64,000 nt of DNA, taken from positions 1,860,001 through 1,924,000 of the forward strand of contig JBANAY010000001.1 of NCBI GenBank assembly GCA_037952775.1, read 5' to 3'. Of the stretch, positions 1 through 12,226 are shown in pieces (position 1 is the stretch's first letter; each line of letters opens with the position of its first letter). The position numbers and the translations under genes are program-made. The notes beneath the pieces are model-generated. The model searched no databases. It saw nothing but the letters and a program-made list of their open reading frames with translations, and was not told where the DNA came from. Source of the stretch: Clonostachys chloroleuca (Eukaryota > Ascomycota > Sordariomycetes > Hypocreales > Bionectriaceae).

Positions 1-3000
1 GCAGAGCGTTCATTACCTGAGTAACAGTGGTATGGGGCGTTTCTCCACGCACAGCCCCAGGTCTCGATGGGTGAAGTAAAGAATGGAAAACACACGCCGT
101 TGTTTTGGTTCCGGGACGATCAACGCAAGGAGGTATGCAGCTGGCTAGATGCACACCACGGGTCGCTGCCACGATGGACGAGCAACCAGAAACAGCACCG
201 TCATGTACGGCCAATACAACTGCGACAGAACCCCGACAGGCCAACGAACAGGCCAAAAGTGATCGCCCCGAGAGGACACAGTGCCAATGGAATACAAGAC
301 ACCGAGGACCCTACAGTACGCATCCATCTTGGCAGGCCCAATCTGGTGCAGAGGGCGAGCAGAGTCTCAAGCCCGCTGCTCCCTCCAAAACCCCAGTGCC
401 GATTCGGCCCGCCAGAAAAGGCAATGACACTACGCCCGCTTGAGTCGCTGTTTGCAGCACGGCACAGTGGAGCCCTCCACTGGACCCTGCCCGGCCGAGT
501 CGCATTGGAGCCAGCACTGGCCAATTTCTCCGCCATTGCTCCGAATCTGTCTATTCCACATCACGCTACGAGCCACGCTCTCAGCAAGCTCAGCCCAATC
601 CCCAGGCCCATTGAGCCATGCAGCGATCACACCAAGCCCAACAGGGAAGTTTGATCGATTGCGTTTGGCCTCCATTTGCCATCAGCGCTGACATGCGGCT
701 TCAAACGCAAGGGCCTGTAGCATCGCAAGCCTCTCCAGCCTCTCTCATGAATCCCGGGCAGTCGAGAAGGAGCCAGGCGAAACATTGACGCGTGGGCGTG
801 TTTTCTTCTGCCACTGTGTCTTTCATGTCTCGCCTACCCTCGCTTCTCGGGCGCCGCATCCTCGCCTCGAGACCGAAGGAGTGGGAGTGGACTCAGGTTC
901 AGAATACCAGCGGCAAATGTGAGTACAGCGCCCGACTCTTTGAGTTTTCCCAGCAAGCCAGCGCATCGGGAACTGTTTGCTTGTTTCAGACCCCTCGGGA
1001 TCCCGCCGTCGCTCGCGAATGAAGCGCAAGCGTTTAGCGAGAGTTTAATGATCAACACCAAGCAATGAGACAAAAATGCCGGTAACAGATAAACGCCCGC
1101 GCTGCATTTTCGACCTGCTACGCTAATGACCATCCAAATTTTTCGGTCCTGTGTCGGCTCTACCGCCAAGCAACAGGCCCTTTTCCAGAGACTGGATACC
1201 AATTGTATGTCCGGCCGGTTCACAAAGAGGTAGGTGGTGTAGTGACACTCTGAATGTTAGGCTGCCATGGACCGGCACCAGACTAAGCTGCATATACGGA
1301 TTGATGATACCTAGATCCATTTTCCGTGCATCTCAATGCCGATGATGGATGTCCCGTGTGCGTGAGAACATGATCCCTCTGCCGTTCCATCTCCATAGTG
1401 CCATCTCGATGAGGGTTGTGTTACAACGCCTGCGTCACATTGTCGCAGGCTACAGTAATATACGGTCTGCCTCATGCCGTGAAATCCACAAACCGTTTTG
1501 CTCCAACCCCGGAGCCAACGTTCAGTGGACCGCTTGCCAACAGAAAAAACAAGAGTCCTGAATGAGGATGCAGATGTTGAGGTCTGTCGGCAGAGGTGCG
1601 ATCGGGCTATTTTCCAAGTTTCAAATCGCGGGTATCGCACTCTCAGGCACACCGATCTTTAAAGTCAACTGGCGACTAACGGCGATTGAACTGACAGCAC
1701 CTTGGACGTACTTCAAAATGTAGCACTACGAACGGCGCTTCTCCGGCCGTTTTGGGCCAAGGGAGTGGCTGCCCGTCGGCCACTGCGAAGCAAGTTGGGC
1801 CGGCATTTTCCCGACGGCAATCATGGTGACTAAGGTGCTCAACCATGTTGTTCTTATCGTTTGATAGCTGCACGGCCGCAGACCAAGACGGGCAGCCGTG
1901 AATGTGCGGGTAAATTAGATTCATCCAGGTCGGCTGAATATGGTTCCGCAGGAGAAGGACGTATCAAGCGATTGATCAAATGTGCACCAAACGCACAACT
2001 GCGACATGCGTCGTGCAGGGCATGGCATTATGTAGCACTATGACTGTGCATGCCAGCCTTCACGAAGCCCCCGTCATATTGAACACAACCTCGTGTCAAA
2101 AATGGCGATCGGCGGATTATTAATTGCCTTGTTGCATATCGTGGTGGTTTCAGATGCATCTAGTGCTCCCACGTGAAGAGCTCAACGCCCGGTGCACATA
2201 ACATGCACGTCCTAACTAGAAACACGCGACCACAAACACATCATGTACTTGATTTGACTTTCATCTCGCAGCGGTCGAGCATGACTGCAAACCATAATGG
2301 AGTAATGCCGGAGCCATACCACATATTTACAATGTGTCACAGATAAGAGAATGCGCCATGTAAATTTGACGATGTCAATCTGGCCGAGTCGGCAGAGAGG
2401 GCACCGAAGACATCCCGAACGAGGCCCCGAGAAAGGGCTGTCGATAATAGTGTGGCTTAGCTTTGGGTTTGAGAAGCCTCTGATTACCCTCTCTCCTTTC
2501 ACGATGCAATATCTCTTGAGGATCCTTACTAAGAAACCAAATTGCGACGACTTGGTAATTATCCCCTCAAATGCGAAACAAGCCAAGCTTTTTTCAAGTT
2601 AGACCCTGCATCAGAACCGGCTAATCTTACGCAGCGGCCAAGATATGGACTCTCGACATCCTGGAAACCTTCCGAGAGCTGTATATACTGGATTGGGACT
2701 TGCGGTGATGCCAACCTAAGTGCTATAGCGTGTCTTTTCGTTTCTCCTTTTCTATGCTTCTCCTTTCTTCTTTGTTATCCTTTGAGTTGCGAGTTCAGGT
2801 ATCTCAAAACAGTTATCAGCGGGTCGATCGAAAGGCCAATGCTCCTCAGTAATCCGAAATAAAAGTCTCACTCTCACCCAGCATGACGGATTGGCATAAT
2901 ATAATCCAATATCATGCGAATTAATTATTATACGCCAAAGGCCTGTAGACCAGGGTGATGATGCAACATCATCGGCGAGCTCGCCAATGAGATCTCGTCT

Positions 3001-3845
3001 CGTTGCTCTTGTTCATCATCGCGTGCGTCCTTCTCAAACTGCAGGACCATTCGTCCCCTCCTTCCCCAATTCCATCCCCTCAGTACCTCAGGGCAGGTGC
3101 AGGTACAGGTACGGTGATCATGCAGTAGGCAGGCGCAGGCCAATGGCTGATGGATCGACTAATTGCTTGTTGACTTGATTCGATTCTCTGGATCCATCGA
3201 TTGATCCATCGTATATTACTTTGGTACTTTGATATCGCCTCTTTGGTTGCCTCGATAAGAACAGCGCTGAGCACCCCGCCATTGCTGCAAACACACTACT
3301 CCCAGGTTGCCTTACCTTAATACCTCCTCAATCTCCGTCCAACAGCCTGCGTAATACTAGTGAGATTTCGTCGCTTCCCCACGCCCACTTGCTCTGATTG
3401 CTGGAGCTCCGGTTCTGCCCACTGCGTGCTGCTGTTTCAGCTTCAGCTGGTTCTTAGGGTGACATATTGTCGCAGCACCACATCAGCTTGCAACCTGTTG
3501 GCTGCACAATCACGCTCACACTCACTCACCACTCACAGTACGCGCTGCCTCTCCCCAGCCCATTCTCTCGCTCGCGCCCTCCCTCCCTCGTTCCCTCCTT
3601 GCGCCCCGGCCCGGCCTCGAGCTCCCCTCCCCAGTTGCCCATCCAATCATATCATACCCTCTTCATCTTCTCTGTCCACCTGTAACCCGACGGTAAGGTA
3701 GCTCCCTAGCAAGCTAGGCTAGCCTAGAACCGAAAGCATCGTTTGTATCGTCGTCTGCCCTGCTCTGCTTTGCCCTGCTTTGGTCTACTGGGCTTTCGGA
3801 GGCTCGCTCTGCTCTGCTTCACTCTGTTCTGTCAACCCACACACA
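1..3845. other. Intergenic stretch at the left edge
   Basis: No reading frame here looks like a real gene: the open frames are short, overlap on both strands, lack recognisable domains and cannot be joined by good splice sites. The last 400 bases (about 3460 to 3720) are strongly pyrimidine-rich on the + strand (runs of CTC, CCT and TCC), which is typical of the core promoter and leader of filamentous fungal genes, and probably serve the gene starting at 3846. A gene running in from the left edge cannot be excluded. Confidence 0.5.
3714..3727. repeat. 14-bp perfect palindrome upstream of the first gene
   Basis: The sequence CTAGGCTAGCCTAG is its own reverse complement and lies about 120 bases before the start codon at 3846, within or near the leader. 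It could be a binding site for a dimeric regulator, but nothing else supports that. Confidence 0.4.
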
Positions 3846-5020
3846 ATGGACCCCTCCCCGGAGGCTCCTCGGCCTGCGTCTGGCTCGAATTCCAGCCAGA
3901 CGCCTATTGCTGTTGTGAGAAAAGACGGCCCAGACCAGGGCTCGGCCGGCACAACCGCCGACCCCGTCATCGATACTCCTCACCTCGCTCGTTTTGAGTT
4001 CAGCGATGCCGGCACAAAGATCCTCATGGTGGAGTGGCTTCCTGAAGCTGCACCGGAGGCCCAAACCGGAGAGGCCGCTACCGCCGAGGCCGCCACTGCA
4101 GTCCAAGACACGACCGCTAGTACGCAAGGTGGTGCTCAGGTTTCATGGGCCGGGAAGTCTATCTTCCTTCCCGCTAAGGACACTGAGGCCGAGTCGACGT
4201 CGTCTTCTTCCGGAGACAGCCCGCCTCGCCGCCGCATCTTCTACCTTTTGCCCCCCGCCGCCTCCATTCCTCAAACCGTCACCATAACCCTCCCGGGGAA
4301 GGCCCCCATCGAGCTCATCCCTCTACCGGCCATTTTCCCCGAGGGTTTCTTAGACGCAGAGACTGGCCGGGGCACCCGGGGCGTTCTGCATACCATCTGG
4401 GCCAAGAAGCGTGTAAAGCAGCTTGAGCGTGAGATGGAATTTGAGATGAAGACCAATCCGGAGAGTGTTGGTCTCGAGATGGCTTTGAAGGAGAAGCAAT
4501 GGATCATCGACACCTTCCTGCGGCCTCCTGTTGCCCATGGCTCAGGGCCGGGCACGAGTCCCATTACCCCACGGTCTGCAGGTGCTTCGGGCCGTTTGGG
4601 GGAGAAGCTCAAGGGCTTACGGCTTGCTACCTCCCCTGATGATTTGACCCCTTCAGGTTTGTTCCCATCTTTCCTTATCTCCCCCGGTGCCTGTCATCGT
4701 CAACTCAGGCGACGAGCCAGGTGGTGGTCGTAGATCTCATGTATTGACAAGTCTCATCTATAGCAAACACATTCATCACCGCGGGAAGCCAGTCCCAGAC
4801 TCTGTCGCCCATCGGGAGCGATGTCGCCGTCTCATCATTTTCATCTATTTCTAGATCCGTGGGCCAAAGCACCGGGGCTCCCATGTCCTTGGATGCCATC
4901 GCCAGAGGTGATATTGGCATACCAAGACCTGCCACGGGGGATGCCGAAGAGGATCTCTTCGCCCTACCTATGAGCCCTCGTAGCCCAGAAATGAAGAAGA
5001 GCCCCTTCAGCATCCTATGA
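3846..5020 (+). CDS. Conserved fungal protein of unknown function
   Basis: Two exons, 3846-4656 and 4764-5020, give 355 residues. The 107-bp intron has a CAG/GTTTGT donor and a CTATAG acceptor; the frame is restored and coding continues to a TGA at 5018. I chose the ATG at 3846 (context CACACAATGG) because the open frame upstream has no earlier ATG. The N-terminus is low in complexity (Pro, Ser, Ala, Thr). A middle section of about residues 110 to 220 looks globular and includes RRRIFYLLPPAASIPQTVTI and a charged helix rich in Glu and Lys (WAKKRVKQLEREMEFEM), probably a short coiled coil. The tail is Ser-rich with several Ser-Pro sites (ALPMSPRSPEMKKSP) that could be phosphorylated. I recognise the general pattern as a protein conserved among ascomycetes but know no function. 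No signal peptide or membrane segment is visible. Confidence 0.75.
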
Positions 5021-5598
5021 GGGTGCGGTGAACGGGGAGGAGGGTTTGTATTATGAATTACACAGCGTGGAGGACAACGCAAAGCATGATTGATACCCTC
5101 AAGTAACTACTATACAGATCAATATGGGAGACCTACCCACACTAGATGACTTCTCTCGACAGATTTTTTTCTGGCTATCCTTATTTTTATTTATTTTTCT
5201 TCCCCTGATATATAAGTTGATGTGGTGGGCTGTCTGAGCGTCGTTGCTGGTGTTGCTATGAGCATCAATATGAGTCGACTCATCTTGTTTGCTGATAGGT
5301 ATATATGGGAAGGGCCGGTCTCTGTATATGCTTTTTAGAGTAAAAGTACCATATTCTTCTTAAAACAAAGCCCAAGTGATTGATTAAAAAGATACCTTGG
5401 GCCATAACGCTATGCATGAAGAACGACAGATGATACAGTGACAACCGTCACCGCTCTAGTGAGGTTGGCCAACTGAATCGTAATACCACCTTCCACGATT
5501 AATACCACAGACTCTATCCATTTCCTCCCTCTGTGTACGCTCTCATCTTCCACAGATATCAGACGCATCCTCGCCCCTGAAAACGAACCTCACCCCAA
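5021..5598. other. Convergent 3' intergenic region
   Basis: Lies between the stop codons of two convergent genes. It contains T-rich and A-rich runs (for example 5164-5200) suited to 3' end formation from both sides. No gene is seen. Confidence 0.5.
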
Positions 5599-6408
5599 CT
5601 ACCTCCACCCGCCCACTCGACCCTCATCCCACCTCTCCTTCCGCTCCTGCCTGAGATAGTACCGTACCCTCGCCTCCCTATACCGCCTTATCCAGTCCCC
5701 GGCCTCCCTCTCCGTCGCCATGGCACCCTCCTCCTCCCCCTCGAGGAAGCTGTCCTCCATCGCCTGGCAGATGCCCCCCTGCTCCTGCACCCCCTGGCTC
5801 AGCCGCTGGTACAGGTTCGCCGGCGCGAACGGCGCGAGCGCGTGGTCCATTCCGGACTGCTTCTGGCGCCACTGGCGCTCGAGCGCGTGCGTCGACAGCA
5901 GCTGCGCCTGCGTGGCCGCGCGCTGGCGCGAGAGCCGCGTCTCCAGGTCGGACATGTGGGACGCCAGGTCAACGTTGTCCGCGAGGGCGCGCTGCAGCGC
6001 CGCGTGCGAGGACTGGAGGGACGGGTGGATCGTCTGCGGGGACTGGGTGAGGGCGTCGAGGAGGGCCGGGTTGGCGAGGATGTCGGCGATGTCTTGTTTC
6101 CTAACACACATAGTTCAGCGGTGAGTTTTCCTGAGTGAAAGGTGAGGTGGTAGAACTTACGACTTGTCCTGGAGGATGCGCGGCAGCCACTGAGGCCCGG
6201 GATCTGGTATACTGGCCGACGGCGGCTCGATGGCACCGGGGAGCGGGCGGCCCTCGATGGCGGATGCTGGCCGTGATGCAGGCCCCGAGTTGCCGCTGCC
6301 AGAGACCGTGGGGGTGCTGATGCCGCTGGCGTCGTGGCTGCCGGGCTTGGGAGGGGGCGCGGGAGGCGTAGGGGTCGGGCCAGGCACCTCTGCTGCGAAG
6401 CTCGCCAT
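5599..6408 (-). CDS. VPS37: ESCRT-I subunit VPS37 (Mod(r) domain)
   Basis: Exons 6161-6408 and 5599-6100 (minus strand) flank a 60-bp intron (GTAAGT donor, TTAG acceptor) and give 249 residues. The first 80 residues are Pro/Gly/Ser-rich and probably disordered. The rest is helical: ADILANPALLDAL, then a long coiled coil (VDLASHMSDLETRLSRQRAA) and a C-terminal stretch EGAMATEREAGDWIRRYREA. This is the layout of the Mod(r) (modifier of rudimentary) domain of VPS37. In the known family VPS37 joins VPS23, VPS28 and MVB12 in ESCRT-I, which sorts ubiquitinated membrane proteins into multivesicular bodies at the endosome. Length and architecture fit filamentous fungal members. The ATG at 6408 is the first in frame. 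The assignment rests on domain pattern, not alignment. Confidence 0.8.
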
Positions 6409-7036
6409 TGCTGCTGTGTGGAAGGGCCTGGTGTTGGAAAGCCGAATGCTTTCTCTTGCGCCAGCAACGTGTGGGATAGTATGCAGCTGTCACTGATGCG
6501 GTATCACCAGTAGTTTGGCTTGAAGTGTGGGGGTGGAGCTGCTGACGACATATCTTATCTTCGCGCCTCCCTCCCGTGGCCAACGGGCTAAGCCGGCTCG
6601 AGCCGAGATGTACGATCTATATTGCCATCGGATCCCCTCGAAGCATTTCCTTTCTAATTTTTAAATTTGTCCTCATAATCAAGGAGGAAGGATCTGCGTC
6701 TTTTCGTTCTTGAGTTCAGAATAGCTATGCCGTCTTACGAGCCAGATGTCGACTAACAAAGAAAAGTAGTCCGATTCAAACCCAAAACCTCTAGCTGTAA
6801 TGTTGTACTATTAATCATTTACATTTCCACGAGGGTTTCAATGGTCGAGGGAAACCCATGGAACAAAGAAAAAAGAAACATCTCGAATTCTCCCTGAACG
6901 CCTCGACATCATTGTGCTGAATGTCGTTCTGAGACCCTCCGCCTGCCAATGCCCAGTTGCGACTCTTTTACTTGTATGAAGTTGCTTTCACTGAAAGCCA
7001 CTTTCTCTCCAAAATAGACCTCCCTCTCTACTCTAT
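6409..7036. other. Intergenic region between VPS37 and NUP84
   Basis: Carries the upstream region of VPS37 and the 3' region of NUP84, both on the minus strand. A T/A-rich block near 6640-6680 is the only compositional feature. No gene is seen. Confidence 0.45.
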
Positions 7037-10000
7037 TCAAGATGACTTGACGGACCAGAGATCCCGCGACCATCCCATTTCACGAAGTTTCTTGCTGCCC
7101 TGGCTCGCGGCGCGCTTGTCGCCGGTTGTAATGGCCAGTGCCTTGCTGCAGGCAGCAAATGCCTCCAGGAGCTCCTTGACGCGTTTAGCTTTAATAAATG
7201 TGCCTTCAAGATCCGAGTCGCGCTCAGCGACCACGGAGGCAAGCTGCATGCACTCCAACAGCCAATCCCGCGAGAGGGAAGTGCCAGCAATGTGCAAGGC
7301 GCTGGCGTATGCCAGCACTGTTTCGGGGAGATAGACTTCGCGCAAGTCGTTGAGCTCACCATCGCCAGCTTTTATTAACAAATCATGTCAGCCATTCCCT
7401 TCTTCGTTTATTCCGAGTCTGCCAAGGGGGGAAAACTTACATTGGATGCCAGCAAGCAACCAGTTCTTCAAAAGTGGCTCCATGCTTTCCTTAACGGTGC
7501 GAGCTGCGGCAGCGAAGTTACCCCAGTACTCGCGGTTGTTGGGAGGAATACTGCTTTGGTTAGCATCGTCAACGCGATGAAGAATTACAGATGTGACGTA
7601 CTCTGCTGAGATCTCAACCAGAGATCCGATAGTTTCCAGGCTGTCCAAGGCACGGACAAGTGACTCCAGCTCTCGGAAGTTGCGTGCGTCAGCCATGACC
7701 TTCTCAGGTGCGACTGAAGTGATGTTCTTCTCCTTGAGTTGATCAGACCAGAATGTGATCCTGTCCATGGCCTCATCATCCTCATCCAAACCAGTTCCCT
7801 GCATAATTTCGTGGAACGGAACTCTCTCCATAAGACGCCTCGCCGCCAGAAGATGCATATGTTCTAGATGTCTCGTTAGCACAAACGAATCAACAACAAC
7901 TGTTTGCTGGAGCCATGAAAAAAACATACTAAGGAAATACTTGTAGACGTTCACTCCAAAAGAGAAAACCAATGCCCAAGTCTCGTCAACCATTAATAAC
8001 CACTCCAACGCCCTAATCATCTCCTCGTGTTGATTCTCAACCAACTTATCGTCGTCACCAAAGAAATCTGCTTTGACGCCACGTCCGAGGCGAGCACTTG
8101 GCGAATCTTCTGCCAAAATTTTGAAGTTATCTTTCGCTTCGAATATATGTGTGTTGATCGCCATGAGAGTCTGGTAACGCGTGTTTGCTTGCGAAGTGAC
8201 GAACTCAATGACATCGATGGTGGCCTTTTTTATCAACTTGAGCTGAGTGAGGCGTTGCTCGTAATCCCTGATATGGATTAAATTCTGGCTCAAGACCCTG
8301 TACCTCCGAGGTTGATCCAGGATTGAGCAGTAGAGAGGAATCAACTCCTGAAGGTTGGCCCGCCTGAGCAGGTCTGTATATAATGCGATAATAGACTCTT
8401 GGGCGAATCGCCGTTCTTGGTTCACGGGCTTACTGAGGGCGCCCTCGGCTTGCCTATCAAGTCTGTCCAACAGTGTAACAAGGACGTATACATGCCCGAC
8501 AATCCGGAGCCCATCAAAATCGTTCAGACCGAAAAACTTGACGGCCTGACGTTTAGGTTGACTTCGGGCAATGCGCACAACGGCTGAGGGGTTATCATAC
8601 TCAGGGGTTACCCCTAAAGACTCTCCTTGCTGGAAGAGGTACTCATCGACATCCTTAGCAACAATAGATGCCTGGAGGGCTTTATTAGGTTCAAAAGCTT
8701 CATGCCTCAGAATCGTACTCTGAGTCTCTATGGAGCGAACCAAACGCTGCTCAACACGCTCAGCGTCGCCATGGAATTGAATGGCGTCGAATGATGGGAA
8801 CGTGGTAGTCAAGCTCGATACCGCACCACTATCGCATTGTGACAACAGGAACGTGTCGATCTGGGTCCGAAGAAGAGCATTGTAATGAGCAAACAGGTAG
8901 TCATCCCACTTCGTTGCTACCTTTTCGACACTTGAGATATCTCCGGACAGAAGACCATAAACAGCACGCTCATAATCGTCAGATCCGCCTTGGCGCGCCA
9001 GGCTGTAGCACATCCGGCGCCAAAGAGCCAAAGAAAGCGGATCTGCCTCCGCCTCCACAGCATCTTGGTCTGTCGGTAGAAGTACAGCTGACGTAGAAAC
9101 GGCCCTCCAAAGCTCCGTCCTCTCCTGGCACCACTCTCGGATCTTGTCCAGGCTGCTACCCCGACGAAGGTGCTCGAAACAGCCCAACCATATCGCGCGT
9201 TCAAAGTATTCGTCTTGTGGTTGCAGTTTACGGCCTTGCCTTGATGGAGCATCCGGGTCCAGTTGAGTCACAAGAGGCGCGCCAGTGCTTGTGATATGTG
9301 ACTTGTTGATGTCGGCGGACTGGCGGTCGAGAAGATGAGGCCAGCCCGTAAGTCCCTTCTTCATTTTGATCGCGGACCGAGTATGCAGCCAACCGTGGGA
9401 GATTATGTCCCCCCGGTCAGCATTTTGTTGCAGTTCCCTTGACAGCTCATCGATATCAGGGCCTGAAGCGGCATTGTTTTGAAGCCACTGCAAGACAGCT
9501 CGGCGTTCTGCAGCGACCGGGTCAACCTGGAAAAAATGATCCAGAGAAAGATTCTTGTTAGGCCGATCTCCCAGCTTCTGGAAGCGGGAGAGTTGCTCCT
9601 TAGATTCGGAGGAGGGGTGCCGCAGAGGCAAAACCCGTCGCAGTAAATCCCAGGTCTGAACCTCCCGCTCCAGCTGCGCAAGCTCTTTCTCTTCGTCCAA
9701 CGATAGCCCCTGGACTCCAAGGTCGTCCGTATCCATATCAACATCGTCGTTGGGCCGGCGAAGCTTGGTTTTCTCGAGCTGTTCTAATCGTTTCGTCGCA
9801 TTTTCGTAATATTTTCGTGGGATGTCCAATAGTTTATCTCGCCTCTCGGTTTCTGAAAGATGAGGCGAAAGACAGTCGTCGAGGGAGTTTGCAAACTGTT
9901 CAAACTCAATGCCGAGCTCGATTGGGGCCACTCCCTCTTCCTCGTCCTCCAGCTTCTCAACTGGAGGCGCCAGCGGAATGTCAAGCTCCATATTGGCCAT
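7037..10000 (-). CDS. NUP84: Nuclear pore Y-complex subunit Nup84/Nup107
   Basis: Three exons on the minus strand: 7930-10000, 7441-7863 and 7037-7368, giving 941 residues. Intron 1 (7864-7929, 66 bp) keeps the frame open if retained, but has a GTATGT donor, a perfect TGCTAAC branch site and a CTAG acceptor; removing it gives VYKYFLKHMHLLAARRLM, which reads as a natural helix. Intron 2 (72 bp) has a GTAAGT donor and a CTGAC branch site. The protein is almost wholly helical and acidic at the N-terminus, with motifs of the Nup84/Nup107 family such as WALVFSFGVNVYKYFL and the final LPETVLAYASALHIAGTSLS. In the family this protein forms one arm of the Y-shaped scaffold complex with Nup133 and Nup145C/Nup96, supporting pore assembly and mRNA export. 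The start is the ATG at 10000; a second ATG nine bases downstream is possible. Confidence 0.88.
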
Positions 10001-11831
10001 GGGTATCAGGTTAGTATTTCTTCGGGTAAAACGCCGCTCAATGATGTCGGTCTATCTTTGCGACTGTTCAAGGCAGCTCGACAAGCTGTTCTGATGCTTC
10101 GACGGGGGCGGTTCGACTTGTTTCGAAGAAAAAAGGACAAAGGCCGGAGCTAGGCAATGCTAAATAGGTAGAAGAGTTCGCAGATAGATGCAATGTGGAC
10201 AATGCGCCTCTTCCGTGCGCTACCTCATGACAAAACAAAATGTTGGCCAATGTCGTCGCTGAGGGCCGTTGTTGTGGTACAGTTTGACCTTCACACTCTT
10301 CGGGTCTGTTTATTAGATCGCCAATGAATTAGCGGTTGGGATTTTGTTACCAGGGCGCCACACCTAACACGACCTGCGCTAGATTCACGACGACGCGCCA
10401 AGCACTGGAGCCCGTTTATAACGATACAACAGAGGCAGGACTTGGCTATGCATCAAACCGAGCCCCTGCGAGCACCTTCAAATTGACCCACCGAAACTGC
10501 AAACTTCGTTTCTCTTTTCCCTCTTCTCTACACAAATGTCACGGCATTCGTATTAGAGTCTCGGAACAAGATACTTTCAATACTTGTTCAGGTCCCACGC
10601 GGATCTCTCGCGCGCTCAACGATAGCCAAGAAGAAATTCGGCGCTCATCTCATAAAGTTACCTGAGACTTATCCTGGTGGACATAACCGACGGGCGCCAC
10701 AGATTTCACACGTACAAAGGCATCAGCAGCACACGGGTTTCTATTTAGGATCGTACAGCACCTGCTCTTATCTACCTCGTACAAGGAGTTCCTGCTACCC
10801 AGGGCATCATTGGTCCTTCAGCTGCTCCAGCTTGAGCCGGAGAAGTTTTGGTTTGGGGCAACTAGGTGAGGTCGCGTCGTCCCCGTAGCGGTCGTAGAAA
10901 ATTTCACAGCACTGATAGAGGGCTTTGACAACCGATTGACATCTCTCCTCCTTGTACCCATTCTTCGTTAAGCAAGCTGTAGTGGTTTAGCAAGAAAACG
11001 CTTTCATTCCTTTTGTGGCAGTGGCCTACCCTGAATTGCACACTAAGAAAGGATGATGAGCCGAACGCCAGCAGAGAGGCAAGAGAAGGGGAATCTGCAC
11101 TCACAGCTCGAGGATGGCATGGTGGACTTGCTTCCACATCGTCATTGAGTGCCTGCACCATTGTCAGCCGCCCGTATGGTCATTGAAGGCCAGAATCAAG
11201 CCGTGCACAAGGGTAGCACCGAACCATTGTGGTTTCGAGGAAACGGGCTATGTGGATGTCGTAATCGTGATCAGTAATGCAACTTCAATCCCACCTACTA
11301 TTACCACCTACTGACCCAAACCATGGCTCCGGAGAGGCAATGCTTGATGACTAACTCGCCGTTGACCGCGAACCAGCTGGAGAAAAATGCGCCTGGAGCC
11401 TGCTGCTGTGGGTACCGCTTTTCACGCCTGGCCAATCGCCTGTAGCGCTCCCCACCTCCCTCCAGCAGGCCAACAGTGGCCCTCCAAGCACCCGCGTCAA
11501 GCCATCGTTGGCATCCAACCATTTCAGACTTTCTGCTCACTCTTCCAACCTCACCTCTGCGCGGCTAGACCTGCCTTTTGCACCCGTCCCTTCTCAACAG
11601 TCGCCACCTCACCCTCCCCTCCCTATCCCTTTCAACCACATCGCAAGGCTCTTAGTCCGCCTCAAAAGCCCAGCGACCGCTTTCACGAGACCCGCCGCAT
11701 ACCTGTAAGTTAAATCGCATCACTTCCTTCCATCTCCCGCATTCTCAGACTTCTTTCAGTCCAGTCTCAACGCTTTCATCTGACCTCTCTTTGGCAGCCT
11801 GGCACCTAAATAAACCCAAACCACCTTCAAC
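10001..11831. other. Divergent intergenic region NUP84/SUMO
   Basis: About 1.8 kb between two divergent start codons. The part next to SUMO (11440-11640) is rich in C and T on the + strand, as expected for a strong housekeeping promoter. Open frames here are short and overlapping with no recognisable product. Confidence 0.5.
11705..11797 (+). other. Probable 5' UTR intron of the SUMO gene
   Basis: A GTAAGT donor at 11705 follows a pyrimidine-rich leader, and a TTTGGCAG acceptor ends at 11797, 34 bases before the SUMO ATG. A CTGAC branch-like site lies about 17 bases before the acceptor. The intron is inferred from splice signals only. Confidence 0.5.
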
Positions 11832-12226
11832 ATGTCCGCTGAGCACGAGAACGGCACCCCAGTGCCACCGCCCGAGGCCGCCCCAGGCGCCGAGCACCTG
11901 AATATCAAAGTCAGCGACAACAACAACGAGATCTTCTTCAAGATCAAACGCACCACCAAGCTCGAGAAGCTTATGACCGCGTTCTGCGAGAGGCAGGGGA
12001 AGTCCATCAGCTCCGTCCGGTTCCTGTTTGAGGGCACCCGTGTGCAGCCCTCTGATACACCGGAAGCCGTACGTTAACTTTGACTTTCTTCTTCTCCCCT
12101 CATCCTCCTCCCCAACTCTATCTCTACTTTACGTCTGAGGACTCAACTAACAAAGGTCATTCACAGTTGGAGATGACGGATGGCGATCAACTAGACGTCC
12201 ATCAGGAGCAGGTCGGCGGATGGTAA
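11832..12226 (+). CDS. SMT3: SUMO (ubiquitin-like modifier Smt3)
   Basis: Exons 11832-12068 and 12167-12226 give a 98-residue precursor. The 98-bp intron has a GTACGT donor, an ACTAAC branch site and a TTCACAG acceptor. After a short acidic, Pro-rich tail, residues 22 to 97 follow the SUMO fold: LNIKVSDNNNEIFFKIKR, then FCERQGKSI, FLFEGTRVQP and DGDQLDVHQEQVGG. The mature C-terminus is the Gly-Gly at 96-97, followed by a single Trp, so only one residue must be removed by an Ulp1-type protease. In the family, SUMO is activated by Aos1-Uba2, carried by Ubc9 and attached to lysines of nuclear proteins and septins. No clear psi-K-x-E site is seen in the short N-terminal tail, so chain formation cannot be predicted. 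The gene is divergent from NUP84 and convergent with PXL1. Confidence 0.95.

Noticed and set aside
67..654. A 195-codon open frame at the left edge
   Set aside because: It overlaps open frames on both strands, has no domain or protein-like pattern, and is rich in Pro, Arg, His and Ser, as in noncoding C/G-rich sequence.
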